From: Chloroflexota bacterium
GTDB lineage: Bacteria > Chloroflexota > Anaerolineae > Promineifilales > Promineifilaceae
DNA: 64,000 bases
Direction: 5' to 3'
Assembly: GCA_014584575.1 (NCBI GenBank)
Contig: JACTMP010000065.1
Span: forward strand, 1 to 64,000
This document shows positions 52,909-61,339 of the stretch, piece after piece. The notes below the pieces were generated by a model. That model saw only the letters and a list, made by a program, of their open reading frames with translations, was not told the DNA's origin and ran no database searches. Within the stretch, counting starts at the first letter, position 1. Every line of letters begins with the position of its first letter. Both the position numbers and the translations under genes were made by a program.

Positions 52909-53770
52909 AGATTTAGCCCCTGACGAACCAACCGAATCAGAAGAACCCCAGGTATTTGCCGTCAGCCGCGCCGGGAACGGCGTGCAATTTAGCCGGCGTA
53001 ATTTTATTGAACTGGCAGCCGCTTCCGCCGCCATCGTCACTGTCACTGGCTGCGGTTCCGGCAGCGCCGACGCCACACCCAGGCGGGTGGAAATTGAAGT
53101 AACAGCCACACCAAGCCATACCCCCACGGCTTCTCGTACCCCCAGCCCTACCCGCACCCCCAGCCCTACCCGCACCCCCAGCCCAACTCGGACGCCCACG
53201 CGCACGCCCACCCGCACCCCAACCAACACGCGCACCCCCACACCTACATCACCGCCATTAGCGCAAGTCACGGTCAATATGACCAGCATCAATGTGCGTG
53301 AAGGTCCCGGTACGGTCTACCCCATCATTGGTACGGCCAAACTAAACGACACCTTTGCCGTTCTCGGCCGTAACCAGGATGGTTCCTGGTTCCAGGTGCA
53401 GTATAGGCCTAATCAAATTGGCTGGATTGGGGCATCGGTGCTTGATTTTGACTTTGATGTGGACGATGTATCGCTGGCGCAAGGGATTCCCACGCCACCA
53501 CCCGCGCCACCCACGACGGCTGCACAGCCGGGCATTCCCAACAGCACCGTAAAACCAGGGGAAACGGCCATTGAATATACTATTGAAGACGTCACCTATA
53601 CCTTGCCCTGCGGCTCGCCCATACCACCTGGCGCTGTATGTGTGTGCAATTGCGTCACAGCCCCACCCGTTTGCAGTTGTGTGGGGCATGTTTGCACCTG
53701 TGACACGGTATGTACCTGTGACACCATTTGCACCTGCCAGAATCATGGGCATTACTGGTATCCAAATTAA
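52898..53770 (+). CDS. Exported Cys-rich SH3b lipoprotein, candidate substrate of the radical SAM enzymes
   Basis: The product is 290 aa with GAGGAG upstream. A Tat-like signal SRRNFIELAAASA (Arg33-Arg34) is followed by lipobox TVTGC (Cys52). A Thr/Pro/Arg linker covers ~65-120. One SH3b domain (INVREGPG, GSWFQVQY, GWIGASV) covers ~125-185. A second linker leads to the C-terminal 55 residues, which hold twelve Cys, mainly as CxC pairs (CVCNC, CSC, CTC, CTC, CTC), then HGHYWYPN. It sits mid-island between radical SAM genes. A RiPP-like substrate or metal-binding tail are both possible. Confidence 0.7.
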   Translation: MTDKDLAPDEPTESEEPQVFAVSRAGNGVQFSRRNFIELAAASAAIVTVTGCGSGSADATPRRVEIEVTATPSHTPTASRTPSPTRTPSPTRTPSPTRTPTRTPTRTPTNTRTPTPTSPPLAQVTVNMTSINVREGPGTVYPIIGTAKLNDTFAVLGRNQDGSWFQVQYRPNQIGWIGASVLDFDFDVDDVSLAQGIPTPPPAPPTTAAQPGIPNSTVKPGETAIEYTIEDVTYTLPCGSPIPPGAVCVCNCVTAPPVCSCVGHVCTCDTVCTCDTICTCQNHGHYWYPN

Positions 53771-53857
53771 GATTTGGTTAGTGGTTGGCGGCAGGTGGCT
53801 GGTAAAAACATCAGCAACCAGCAACTTACGAACAGGCGCTATTTTCAGGATAAAACA

Positions 53858-55216
53858 ATGGAACTGTATATCATTCCGGCAGATGAGAGCAAGGCAAACA
53901 AATTCATTATCTACCGGCCACTGCTGGGGCTGGCTTTTGTGGGCAACCAGGCCATGGCCAACCTGGCGCAGCACATAGCCCGGCAGGATGAAGCGGGGGA
54001 TGGGGCGGCAAACGGCCGTCACCCCACTGCTCTCTCCTTCCTGCGCCAGATCGGTTTTATGGAAGCTGACCCGCCTGCGCCAGGCGCGCCAGACAGCACC
54101 TTTGCCCCCACCATGGCCGTGCTGCTGATGACCAACCAATGCCAGTTGCGCTGCACCTATTGTTATGCCGCCGCCGGTGAGTGGCCCCAGGCGGAACTCA
54201 TACCGGCACAGGGGTTTGCCGCTATTGACGCCGTATGTGAAAACGCCCGCCAGCTGGGCCAGCCGCAGTTTGAAATCTCCTTTCATGGCGGCGGTGAACC
54301 CACGCTGGCCTGGCCGGTGCTGCAACAATGCGTAGCCTATGCCCGGCAAAAACCACTGCCATCACGTATTACCCTGACCTCCAACGGCGTCTGGTCGGCC
54401 CGGCAGCGGCAGTGGATTTTCCAGCATTTAGACGGTCTGACGCTTTCCTGGGATGGCACGCCGCAAACCCAGGACCGGCAACGGCCGTTTGCCTCCGGGC
54501 GCGGTTCGGCCGACATTGTGCAGCGTCTCATCACCGAACTGGACCGTGCCCGTTTCCCCTACGGCATCCGTCTGACGGCCGCTGCTCCCTGGCCCACCTT
54601 TGTAGACGGCGTCCGTTTTATTTGCGAGCAGACCAACTGCCAGAGTCTGCAGGTAGAGCCGGCGTTTAACACGGCGCGGGGTGGGCACGGCCGTCCGGAA
54701 GCGGCCGATTGCCAGGCATTTGTAGACGCCTTTATGGCCGCGCTGGAGGTTGCGCAGCAGCACGGCCGTCGTCTGATGTATTCCGGCGCGCGTTTGGGGC
54801 TGGTCACGTCCTCCTTTTGCACCGCCCCCTACAATGCCCTCATCGTCGGGCCTGGCGGCGCTTTGGTAAGCTGTTATGAGGTGACGGCCGTGACCCACCC
54901 CCTGGCCGCCCTGTCCGCCATCGGCCGTTATGTCGGGGAGGAAATACACATCCATGAACCGGTGCGCCAGCAGTTGCACAGCCTCATGGCCGAACGCCGC
55001 CGCACCTGCCAGGATTGTTTCTGTTACTGGTCTTGTGCCGGTGATTGTTATACCCGCGCCTTCCAGAGCGGGCCAGACGGCCACCTGAAACGGGGCGCGC
55101 GCTGCACGATGAACCAGGCCATCACCCGCCGTATGTTGCTCAACGGCATTGCCGACGGCGGCGGCGTCTGGCGTCGCCCGGCGGCTATTGCCCGCCAGGA
55201 CGGTGAGCATGCCTGA
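53858..55216 (+). CDS. Radical SAM/SPASM maturase 3
   Basis: The product is 452 aa from M at 53858 (CAGGA upstream); longer in-frame starts are unsupported. The N-terminal module (KFIIYRPLLGLAFVG) is like those of maturases 1 and 4. CX3CX2C is Cys95-Cys99-Cys102 (NQCQLRCTYCYAA), with FHGGGEPTLAW after it. SPASM-like Cys lie at FCTAPYNALI, SCYEV and CQDCFCYWSCAGDC. It ends 8 bp inside the next gene. Close in layout to maturase 4. Confidence 0.85.
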   Translation: MELYIIPADESKANKFIIYRPLLGLAFVGNQAMANLAQHIARQDEAGDGAANGRHPTALSFLRQIGFMEADPPAPGAPDSTFAPTMAVLLMTNQCQLRCTYCYAAAGEWPQAELIPAQGFAAIDAVCENARQLGQPQFEISFHGGGEPTLAWPVLQQCVAYARQKPLPSRITLTSNGVWSARQRQWIFQHLDGLTLSWDGTPQTQDRQRPFASGRGSADIVQRLITELDRARFPYGIRLTAAAPWPTFVDGVRFICEQTNCQSLQVEPAFNTARGGHGRPEAADCQAFVDAFMAALEVAQQHGRRLMYSGARLGLVTSSFCTAPYNALIVGPGGALVSCYEVTAVTHPLAALSAIGRYVGEEIHIHEPVRQQLHSLMAERRRTCQDCFCYWSCAGDCYTRAFQSGPDGHLKRGARCTMNQAITRRMLLNGIADGGGVWRRPAAIARQDGEHA

Positions 55217-55625
55217 AATAGTGTTTGAATTTTCGCGGCGGGACCTGTTGCGCCTGATTCAAGCCGAAATGCAGGTGTATGAGGACGAAACGAAGGGCAT
55301 TCCCGGCTACCGGCTGGCCGACCTGGGCCAGGCGCCTGATGCGTATCTGGCGCAGATCATACCCGTCATCCTGCCAGATTGCCGCATTTCAGTGGATCAG
55401 GGTTTGGTGTGTGGGCAACTGCCGGAATGGGCAAAGCCGATGCCGCTCTTTTCGCTGGACACGGCCGTGACCCAGGCATTTAACTTGTTCAACGGCCGTA
55501 ACGACCTGGGAACCATCGGCCTACAACTGGCGCAAGACTTAGACTGGCCGGAAGCACAGTCATTTGCTCTGGCGCGCGTCCTGTTTCTTCACCTGGTCCA
55601 ACGGCGTGTTTGCCTGCCGAAGTGA
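55209..55625 (+). CDS. Small PqqD/RRE-like protein 2
   Basis: The product is 138 aa. The C-terminal half (AFNLFNGRNDLGTIGLQLAQDL, then SFALARVLFLHLVQRRVCLPK) resembles PqqD-like recognition elements. The N-terminal half (VFEFSRRDLLRLIQAEMQVYEDE) is unassigned. It overlaps maturase 3 by 8 bp. Possible substrate-binding partner. Confidence 0.52.
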   Translation: MPEIVFEFSRRDLLRLIQAEMQVYEDETKGIPGYRLADLGQAPDAYLAQIIPVILPDCRISVDQGLVCGQLPEWAKPMPLFSLDTAVTQAFNLFNGRNDLGTIGLQLAQDLDWPEAQSFALARVLFLHLVQRRVCLPK

Positions 55626-55636
55626 ATCAGGGAATC

Positions 55637-55668
55637 GAGTAATTGGCGGCTCATTTACCCAATTACTC
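55637..55668. repeat. Hairpin between island genes
   Basis: GAGTAATTGG (55637-55646) pairs with CCAATTACTC (55659-55668), between the small RRE-like gene and maturase 4. Confidence 0.7.
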
Positions 55669-55681
55669 AATTACATCAAAG

Positions 55682-57037
55682 ATGTGGCTAATCAACCAGG
55701 AACATCAGCTACCGATTTTTTGGCAGGAGGGTGATGCGTACAGCCTGTTTTATGCGCCCGGTTATCTGGTGGTGGCTGCCCAGACGCTGGCAGCCGGTTT
55801 GTGGCAAGATTTGCAGCAGCCGGAACCACATACACCTACCGCCAGGAGATTGCACCAGTGGGCGGAAACGGCCGTCCGTGCCCGACAAGCAGCCCTCACC
55901 ACCCCCTTTGCGCCCGTTTGCCTGACACTTTATTTACATACTCAGTGCAATTTGGGCTGCCCATATTGTTACGCCGATCCCTCACCCCGCCCCACGCCTC
56001 GCCTGGAAGTAACGGCCGTTTACGCTGCCGCCCGCCTGGTGGCCGAAAATTGTTGCCAGCAACAACGCCCCTTCACCCTGGTTTGTCATGGCGGCGGCGA
56101 ACCAACCCTGAACCAGCTCCATCTGGCGCAAGTTTTGGCCGGGGTACAGGCCGTTGCCGCCGCTGCCGGGCTTTCACTTTTCCGATACATAGCCACCAAT
56201 GGCGTCATGCCCACGGCCAAAGCATACTGGCTGGCGCAGCAGTTTGACCTGGTGGGTCTTTCGTGTGATGGGCCGGCCGCCATTCAGTCCCGGCAACGGC
56301 CGTTGGTCAACGGTCAGGGCAGCACCCCCTACGTGGAACGCACGGCCCGCATTTTGCACGAACATCAGACGCCCCTGCACGTCCGCGTTACCATCACTCC
56401 CTTCTCTGTGAGGCAACAGGTGGAAATCGCTGAATACATATGCCGCCGGCTACAACCTGAGGAAATCCACGTGGAACCCGTTTATCACGCCGGCCGGGCC
56501 CAGACGGCCGTGTTGCCAGACACCAATCAGTTTGTAGACCATTTTTTGCAGGCGCAGCAGGTAGCTGCCACTTATGGTGCGCGTTGGCTCACGTCGGGCA
56601 GTCGTTTGCAGGAGATACACGGCCCCTACTGCCACCTGTTCCGCGATGTGTTGCACCTGGTCCCCGGCGGTGCGGCTACAGCCTGCTTCAAGACAGGCGC
56701 CTCTCCACAAGCCGGGCAGCAAGGGTTACAGATTGGGCAAATGGGGGACGGCCGTTTCTCCCTTAACCGGCCACGCATCACCGCCCTGCGCCAGCAATTG
56801 CACCCGCTGCCGCCTTCCTGCCGCGACTGCTTCAACCAGTACCACTGCGCCCGCGACTGCCCGGATAGCTGCCCACTGGAGGATGGGGAAACGGCCGTGC
56901 CCTCCTTCCGCTGCCAGGTGCAAAAAAAGCTGGCTCAGGCGCAACTAACACAAATGGGCGTTGCCCTATGGGCAAAAGCGCGAGTACAAGATGGGATAGC
57001 AGAGGGTAGAGTGATGACGGAGATTATGAGATTATGA
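55682..57037 (+). CDS. Radical SAM/SPASM maturase 4
   Basis: The product is 451 aa. CX3CX2C is Cys89-Cys93-Cys96 (TQCNLGCPYCYADP). CHGGGEPTLNQ, LSCDGPAAIQS and VEPVYHAGR follow. SPASM-like Cys are at YCHLFRD, ACFKTG and CRDCFNQYHCARDCPDSC. The N-terminal module (SLFYAPGYLVVA) matches maturases 1 and 3. The final residues (MTEIMRL) run into a GAGATT repeat. Radical SAM chemistry with accessory clusters is expected. Confidence 0.85.
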   Translation: MWLINQEHQLPIFWQEGDAYSLFYAPGYLVVAAQTLAAGLWQDLQQPEPHTPTARRLHQWAETAVRARQAALTTPFAPVCLTLYLHTQCNLGCPYCYADPSPRPTPRLEVTAVYAAARLVAENCCQQQRPFTLVCHGGGEPTLNQLHLAQVLAGVQAVAAAAGLSLFRYIATNGVMPTAKAYWLAQQFDLVGLSCDGPAAIQSRQRPLVNGQGSTPYVERTARILHEHQTPLHVRVTITPFSVRQQVEIAEYICRRLQPEEIHVEPVYHAGRAQTAVLPDTNQFVDHFLQAQQVAATYGARWLTSGSRLQEIHGPYCHLFRDVLHLVPGGAATACFKTGASPQAGQQGLQIGQMGDGRFSLNRPRITALRQQLHPLPPSCRDCFNQYHCARDCPDSCPLEDGETAVPSFRCQVQKKLAQAQLTQMGVALWAKARVQDGIAEGRVMTEIMRL

Positions 57038-57080
57038 GATTGGGGGGTTGAATATCCCAATATATCAATCTGCCAATCTC
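57017..57080. repeat. GAGATTA repeat at the end of maturase 4
   Basis: GGAGATTATGAGATTATGAGATTGG faces CAATCTGCCAATCTCC. It spans the maturase 4 stop codon. Confidence 0.65.
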
Positions 57081-57090
57081 CATCCATTCC

Positions 57091-58479
57091 ATGAAAGAGC
57101 AACTATTTCAAGAGTATTACCGGAATGCGCCAACGGCCGTGAACGTGCCCCAAATCCGTGAACAATGGCTGGCGCTGGCGCCACCCTACGACGTGGATCA
57201 CTGGCTGCTGCCCCTGCCGGTGTGGGGCCAGCGCCCCTATGACCACACCGGCGCTGAAGCCTGGCAAACCCTGCGTGCTGACCTGGCCGTTGCCCCATCT
57301 GACCGTCCCTTTTGTATTTATCTGCACATCCCATTTTGCTCCAGCAAGTGCCATTTCTGCGACTGTTACTCCTTCAAACTGGGAGGGTATCGGGCTGAAC
57401 ACATCCAGAATTATGTTAACCGCCTGTGCGATGAACTGCGGCTGTGGAGCCGACAAGGCAACCTGAGCCGGCGCCCAGTTTCCACTGTGCATATGGGCGG
57501 CGGCACACCCACCTTCCTGGGGGAAGCAGCATTGGCCCAAATTGTCGGCTGTTGCCACGCCCATTTTGCCATTACTGAGGATACCGAGTGGGCGTTGGAA
57601 TCTACGGTGGAAAGTTTGACGCCGGGCATGATAGCTACGATGCACCGGTCAGGTTATCGTCGTTTGCACCTGGGTGTGCAAAGCCTGGAAGAGCCGGTGC
57701 GGGCGGCCATTGGCCGCCGCCGGCCGGTGGCCGAACTACTAGACAGGGTTGAACAAACGCTGGCTCTGGGCTGGGTAGTGTCTGTTGACCTGGTGTGTGG
57801 CCTGCCAGGGCAAACATTGGCCGGTTTTGTGGCCGGTATCCAAACGCTCGCCGCGGTCGGGGTTAACGGCTTTTCCCTCTACGAACTGCTCATTTACCCG
57901 CAAAACCAGAAATGGGCGGAATCGTCGGGGCTGGCGCGGCGCAGCCATGTGCCCAACTATTTTATGTTTCAGGCTGGGGCCAGCGTGTTGGCCGGAAATG
58001 GCTTTGGTCGCAGCCTGTTCAACCATTGGGCCGACGGCCGTGACCAGAACATCTACTTTACTTTTCCCACACGCGGCGAAGATTGCCTGGCGGTGGGTAC
58101 AATTGCCGATGGCGTGATGGGCGACTACCATTACCGCCATCCCCGTTATGCGGCGTATATGCGCCAATGCGGGCCGGAACAGCCGGGCTTGCAAGGGGGG
58201 CTGCGGCGCACGGCCGTAGAAAGTGCGCTGCTGCCGGTGCGCACGGCCGTTTTATCCGGCGCCATTCCGCAGCAACTGGCGCTGGCATTGCAATCTGTTC
58301 CGGTGAACGGCCAATCTCTCCTCCACCATTGGCAGCAGCAAAGACTGATCCAGCCAGACACCGCCGACGGCTTTGTGCTGACGGCTAATGGTGGCTGGTT
58401 TGCCGGGAACATGGTGCGTCAATGGCAATTTTTAGCCGAACAGGCTAATCAAATGACAGATCCTGCCAGATTATGTTAA
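57091..58479 (+). CDS. HemN/HemW-like radical SAM protein 5
   Basis: The product is 462 aa. An extended N-terminal region precedes FCIYLHIPFCSSKCHFCDCYS with the HemN-type CX3CX2CxC, Cys83-Cys87-Cys90-Cys92. VHMGGGTPTFLG, GVQSLEE, VDLVCGLPGQ and FSLYELLIYP are family motifs. HemN-like members include haem chaperones, coproporphyrinogen dehydrogenases and class C radical SAM methylases/cyclopropanases. Island membership favours a modification role, but this is unproven. Confidence 0.8.
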   Translation: MKEQLFQEYYRNAPTAVNVPQIREQWLALAPPYDVDHWLLPLPVWGQRPYDHTGAEAWQTLRADLAVAPSDRPFCIYLHIPFCSSKCHFCDCYSFKLGGYRAEHIQNYVNRLCDELRLWSRQGNLSRRPVSTVHMGGGTPTFLGEAALAQIVGCCHAHFAITEDTEWALESTVESLTPGMIATMHRSGYRRLHLGVQSLEEPVRAAIGRRRPVAELLDRVEQTLALGWVVSVDLVCGLPGQTLAGFVAGIQTLAAVGVNGFSLYELLIYPQNQKWAESSGLARRSHVPNYFMFQAGASVLAGNGFGRSLFNHWADGRDQNIYFTFPTRGEDCLAVGTIADGVMGDYHYRHPRYAAYMRQCGPEQPGLQGGLRRTAVESALLPVRTAVLSGAIPQQLALALQSVPVNGQSLLHHWQQQRLIQPDTADGFVLTANGGWFAGNMVRQWQFLAEQANQMTDPARLC

Positions 58480-58866
58480 ACTCCCCGTATAGCGGCGGAT
58501 AATGAAGCATTTTGGAAAGCAGTCGAAACGGCCACCGACCCCACGGCGTATCGGCCGGCGCGCCACACGGCCAACGCCTACACCCACCGCATCGGCCGCA
58601 CCGGGCGCGCCGCCAAAACAGGCGGCGCTTTTACGTTTGTCACCTCCGAAGATACAGACATGATTAGAGCCATTGAGCGCGTCTTGGGTGAAAAACTGGA
58701 ACGGCGCACCCTGCCCGATTTTGAGCCACGCCCTCCTCGCTCCTCACCGCCAGGAGACAAACATCGGGTCAATAAGCACCGGGCAAAAGCTGGAAATACA
58801 GCCGGTCGTCACCCGGCAAAACCGATTGGTTCGTCCCGACCAACCCCCATAAAATCCACCACGTAA
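58480..58866 (+). pseudogene. Helicase 3'-end remnant fused to other sequence
   Basis: Frame 58576-58724 is the 149-bp helicase copy (HRIGRTGRAAKTGG... to DF). The same frame is open from 58480 (DNEAFWKAVETATDP..., not helicase-like) and runs on to TAA at 58866 with a tail unlike the first copy. The helicase ATP-binding half is absent, so no function is expected. It marks the right edge of the island. Confidence 0.75.
58576..58724. repeat. 149-bp direct repeat, right copy
   Basis: It matches 49759-49907 with no gap and one mismatch (G58625 for A49808). The distance between copies is 8817 bp. Confidence 0.93.
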
Positions 58867-59105
58867 GAGGGGCAAAGCTACCGGGTTTTTCAGGCGCCCT
58901 CCACGGTGACGGCATTAACGCCGGTCACGTCAGGCGAAATGGCAACCACACATAACAATTGTCGTAGCGACATTCCCAGGTGTCGCCGCCATCGGTTGGC
59001 ATGTAAAACTACAACATGAGAAAAGGTGACAATCCTCACCTCGGATTTGTGCCAATGCCTACTGTTTACACCCTGTGAAAGCGTCTATTGTGCTAATCTA
59101 GTAGA

Positions 59106-59168
59106 GGTAAATGGTAATCGGTGATCGGTCATCAGTGGAGATCACCGATTACCGTTTACCGATTACTG
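59106..59168. repeat. GGTAATC heptamer inverted repeat
   Basis: AATGGTAATCGGTGATCGG faces ATCACCGATTACCGTTTACCG, immediately before the NarX-like kinase start. The remainder of 58867-59105 shows nothing identifiable. Confidence 0.8.
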
Positions 59169-59172
59169 GTAC

Positions 59173-61335
59173 ATGCAAACCATCACTTCCTTCTTCCAAC
59201 ACAACATCATCGTTGTGTACTTCTTCTACGGGCTGGCGTTTTTCTGCCTGGGGCTGATAGTCTGGCTGGAGTCGCGGCGGGCGTCTACGCTGCGGCTGGC
59301 GCGGGCGTTGGGATTTCTGGCTGCATTTGGCATTTTGCATGGGCTACACGAATGGTTTGAGATGTTCCAACGGCTGGCAGCGGCCGGGGCCACCGACATC
59401 CCCGCCTGGCTGCTTTCCGACGAACTGCGGTTGGGGCACCTGGTCATCTCCTTTATTTGCCTGGTCATCTTTGGTGTGCAGTTGATTTTTGCCACCCGCA
59501 CCAATCACAAACGCGAACGGCCGTTGGCCTATGGCGTGGCGGCAACATTAACGGCCGTCTGGCTCATCAGCGTCCTCATCACCCAATGGCTGTATCAACC
59601 GGCGCATGAAGAATTTTTAACGGCCGTAGACGTTCTGGCGCGTTACACATTGGCAATCCCTGGGGCCGTCCTGGCCGCCTGGGCCATTGTGCTGGAACAA
59701 CGCACCTTCCGCGCCAACGACCTGCACGAAACCAGCCGCGATCTGTTGCGGGCGGCCGTTGCCTTACTGCTATATGGTCTGGTAGGGCAAATTTTCACCG
59801 CACCCAGTTTCTTCTTTCCGGCCAATATGGTGAACAACGAACTGTTTTTACAATGGTTTGGCATCCCGGTGCAGTTGTTCCGCGCTGTTATGGCCGCCCT
59901 CATCGCCTTTTTTGTCATCCGGGCGCTGCGCGCCTTTGAAACCGAACGGCAGCGCAACCTGGCGCGGGCCAACGAGGAGCGGCTGGCAGCGCAGCGGCAG
60001 GCATTGGCCGTGCAGGAACAGTCCCGCCAGGAGATGGAACTGTTGAACCGGGAATTGCAAACGGCCGTACAAGACCTCTCCCTCCTCTTCACCCTCTCCC
60101 GCACATTGGCCGCCACCCTGGACAAAAAGACCCTGCTCGCCCAGGCCATCAACCAGATCAGCGCCAGCCTGCCCCGGTTTACGCGGGGCATCATTGTGCT
60201 GCGCCAAAATCCGGGCCGTCCCTTGGAATGTGCCGCCTGCCCCGGCCACCTGGACTGCCAGGCCAACCAGCCCTGCGTGCAGGCCCGCGCCATCACCCGT
60301 GAAATTGAGGCGACGGCCGTGCCCATCTGCGCCAATAACAACCAATTGATTTCCCTACCCCAAAACACCCTGCCCCAGGATGACACCATCCTGGCCGTTA
60401 ATGGCGAGAGCGCCATTGGCTGGCCACTGTCGGTGGAAGAGCGGGTGATCGGCAGCCTGGTGCTGCACATCCAGCCAGAGGTAACGGCGCTCACCGGGCG
60501 CGACCTCTCTCTGCTCGGCACCGTTGCCGGGCTGCTCAGTATTGCCATTGAAAACGCTACCCGCTACGAGGAAAGTCAGGCGCGGGAAGCGCTGCGCGGC
60601 GAACTACTGCATCAGGTTGTCTCTGTGCAAGAACGGGAACGGCAGCGCATTGCCCGCGACCTGCACGACGGCGCCGGGCAGGCGTTGACGGCATTGGGAT
60701 TAGGTTTTGCGGCGGTGTCTGAAACGGTAAAACGCGATCCCACCCTGGCGGCGCAACAACTGGTAGAATTGAAACAAATGAGTACGCAGGCGCTCACCGA
60801 TTTACGCGATTTGATCCGGGATTTACGGCCGTCCCTTCTGGATGACCTCGGCCTGGTGCCTGCCCTGCAAAATCAGGTACAGACCTTCCAGGCGCACAGC
60901 GGCGTCAATGCCCGGTTCACCGTTCACGGCCGTGTCCGCCGCCTGCCGCCCGATATGGAAACCATCGTTTTCCGCATCGCCCAGGAAGCATTGACCAACA
61001 TCACCAAACACGCTGCTGCCGAAAATGTGACCGTTACCCTCACCTTTGTCCCGGAGATGGTGCAAATGCAAATCCGGGATGACGGCCGTGGCTTTCAACC
61101 CGACGATATTTTCACCGCCGCTCAACCCCGCCGCGCCTGGGGACTGCTGGGCATCCAGGAGCGGGTCGCCCTCGTCGGTGGCAGTTGCCAGATTCACTCG
61201 ATACCTGGTCAGGGTACGGCCGTTGATGTCACCATTCCCCTGCCGGAAGAGGGTAATCGCTTATCAGTCAACGGTAATCGGTCGTCGGTAGACCCCTCAC
61301 CGATTACCGATCACCGATTACCGATAACCCCTTAA
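59173..61335 (+). CDS. Membrane sensor histidine kinase, NarX-like, with GAF and HisKA_3
   Basis: The product is 720 aa. Seven or so N-terminal helices (residues ~10-255) lead into a coiled coil (~260-300). A GAF-like domain (~300-460) has a Cys set CAACPGHLDC...QPC. HisKA_3 carries RQRIARDLHDGAGQ (His498). An HATPase follows (EALTNITKHAA, DDGRGF). The last ~25 residues (EEGNRLSVNGNRSS...) are encoded by a GGTAATC repeat. It precedes its response regulator by 4 bp. The ligand is unknown; redox sensing by the Cys set is possible. Confidence 0.87.
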   Translation: MQTITSFFQHNIIVVYFFYGLAFFCLGLIVWLESRRASTLRLARALGFLAAFGILHGLHEWFEMFQRLAAAGATDIPAWLLSDELRLGHLVISFICLVIFGVQLIFATRTNHKRERPLAYGVAATLTAVWLISVLITQWLYQPAHEEFLTAVDVLARYTLAIPGAVLAAWAIVLEQRTFRANDLHETSRDLLRAAVALLLYGLVGQIFTAPSFFFPANMVNNELFLQWFGIPVQLFRAVMAALIAFFVIRALRAFETERQRNLARANEERLAAQRQALAVQEQSRQEMELLNRELQTAVQDLSLLFTLSRTLAATLDKKTLLAQAINQISASLPRFTRGIIVLRQNPGRPLECAACPGHLDCQANQPCVQARAITREIEATAVPICANNNQLISLPQNTLPQDDTILAVNGESAIGWPLSVEERVIGSLVLHIQPEVTALTGRDLSLLGTVAGLLSIAIENATRYEESQAREALRGELLHQVVSVQERERQRIARDLHDGAGQALTALGLGFAAVSETVKRDPTLAAQQLVELKQMSTQALTDLRDLIRDLRPSLLDDLGLVPALQNQVQTFQAHSGVNARFTVHGRVRRLPPDMETIVFRIAQEALTNITKHAAAENVTVTLTFVPEMVQMQIRDDGRGFQPDDIFTAAQPRRAWGLLGIQERVALVGGSCQIHSIPGQGTAVDVTIPLPEEGNRLSVNGNRSSVDPSPITDHRLPITP
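61250..61334. repeat. GGTAATC heptamer inverted repeat spanning the kinase 3' end
   Basis: GGGTAATCGCTTATCAG and GGTAATCGGTCG face ACCGATTACCGATCACCG and ACCGATAACCCC. It lies within the coding region and supplies the C-terminal tail. Confidence 0.85.
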
Positions 61336-61339
61336 CACC

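Noticed and set aside
52898..53770. Simple metallothionein
   Set aside because: The Tat-type lipoprotein signal and SH3b domain make a cytoplasmic metallothionein unlikely. A metal-binding tail on a surface protein remains an alternative.
57091..58479. True coproporphyrinogen dehydrogenase or haem chaperone assignment
   Set aside because: HemN-type motifs are present, but the extended N-terminus and gene context prevent a specific assignment; kept as HemN/HemW-like.
58503..58575. ATG at 58503 as the start of a gene
   Set aside because: Its frame differs from that of the helicase remnant and gives no recognisable product.
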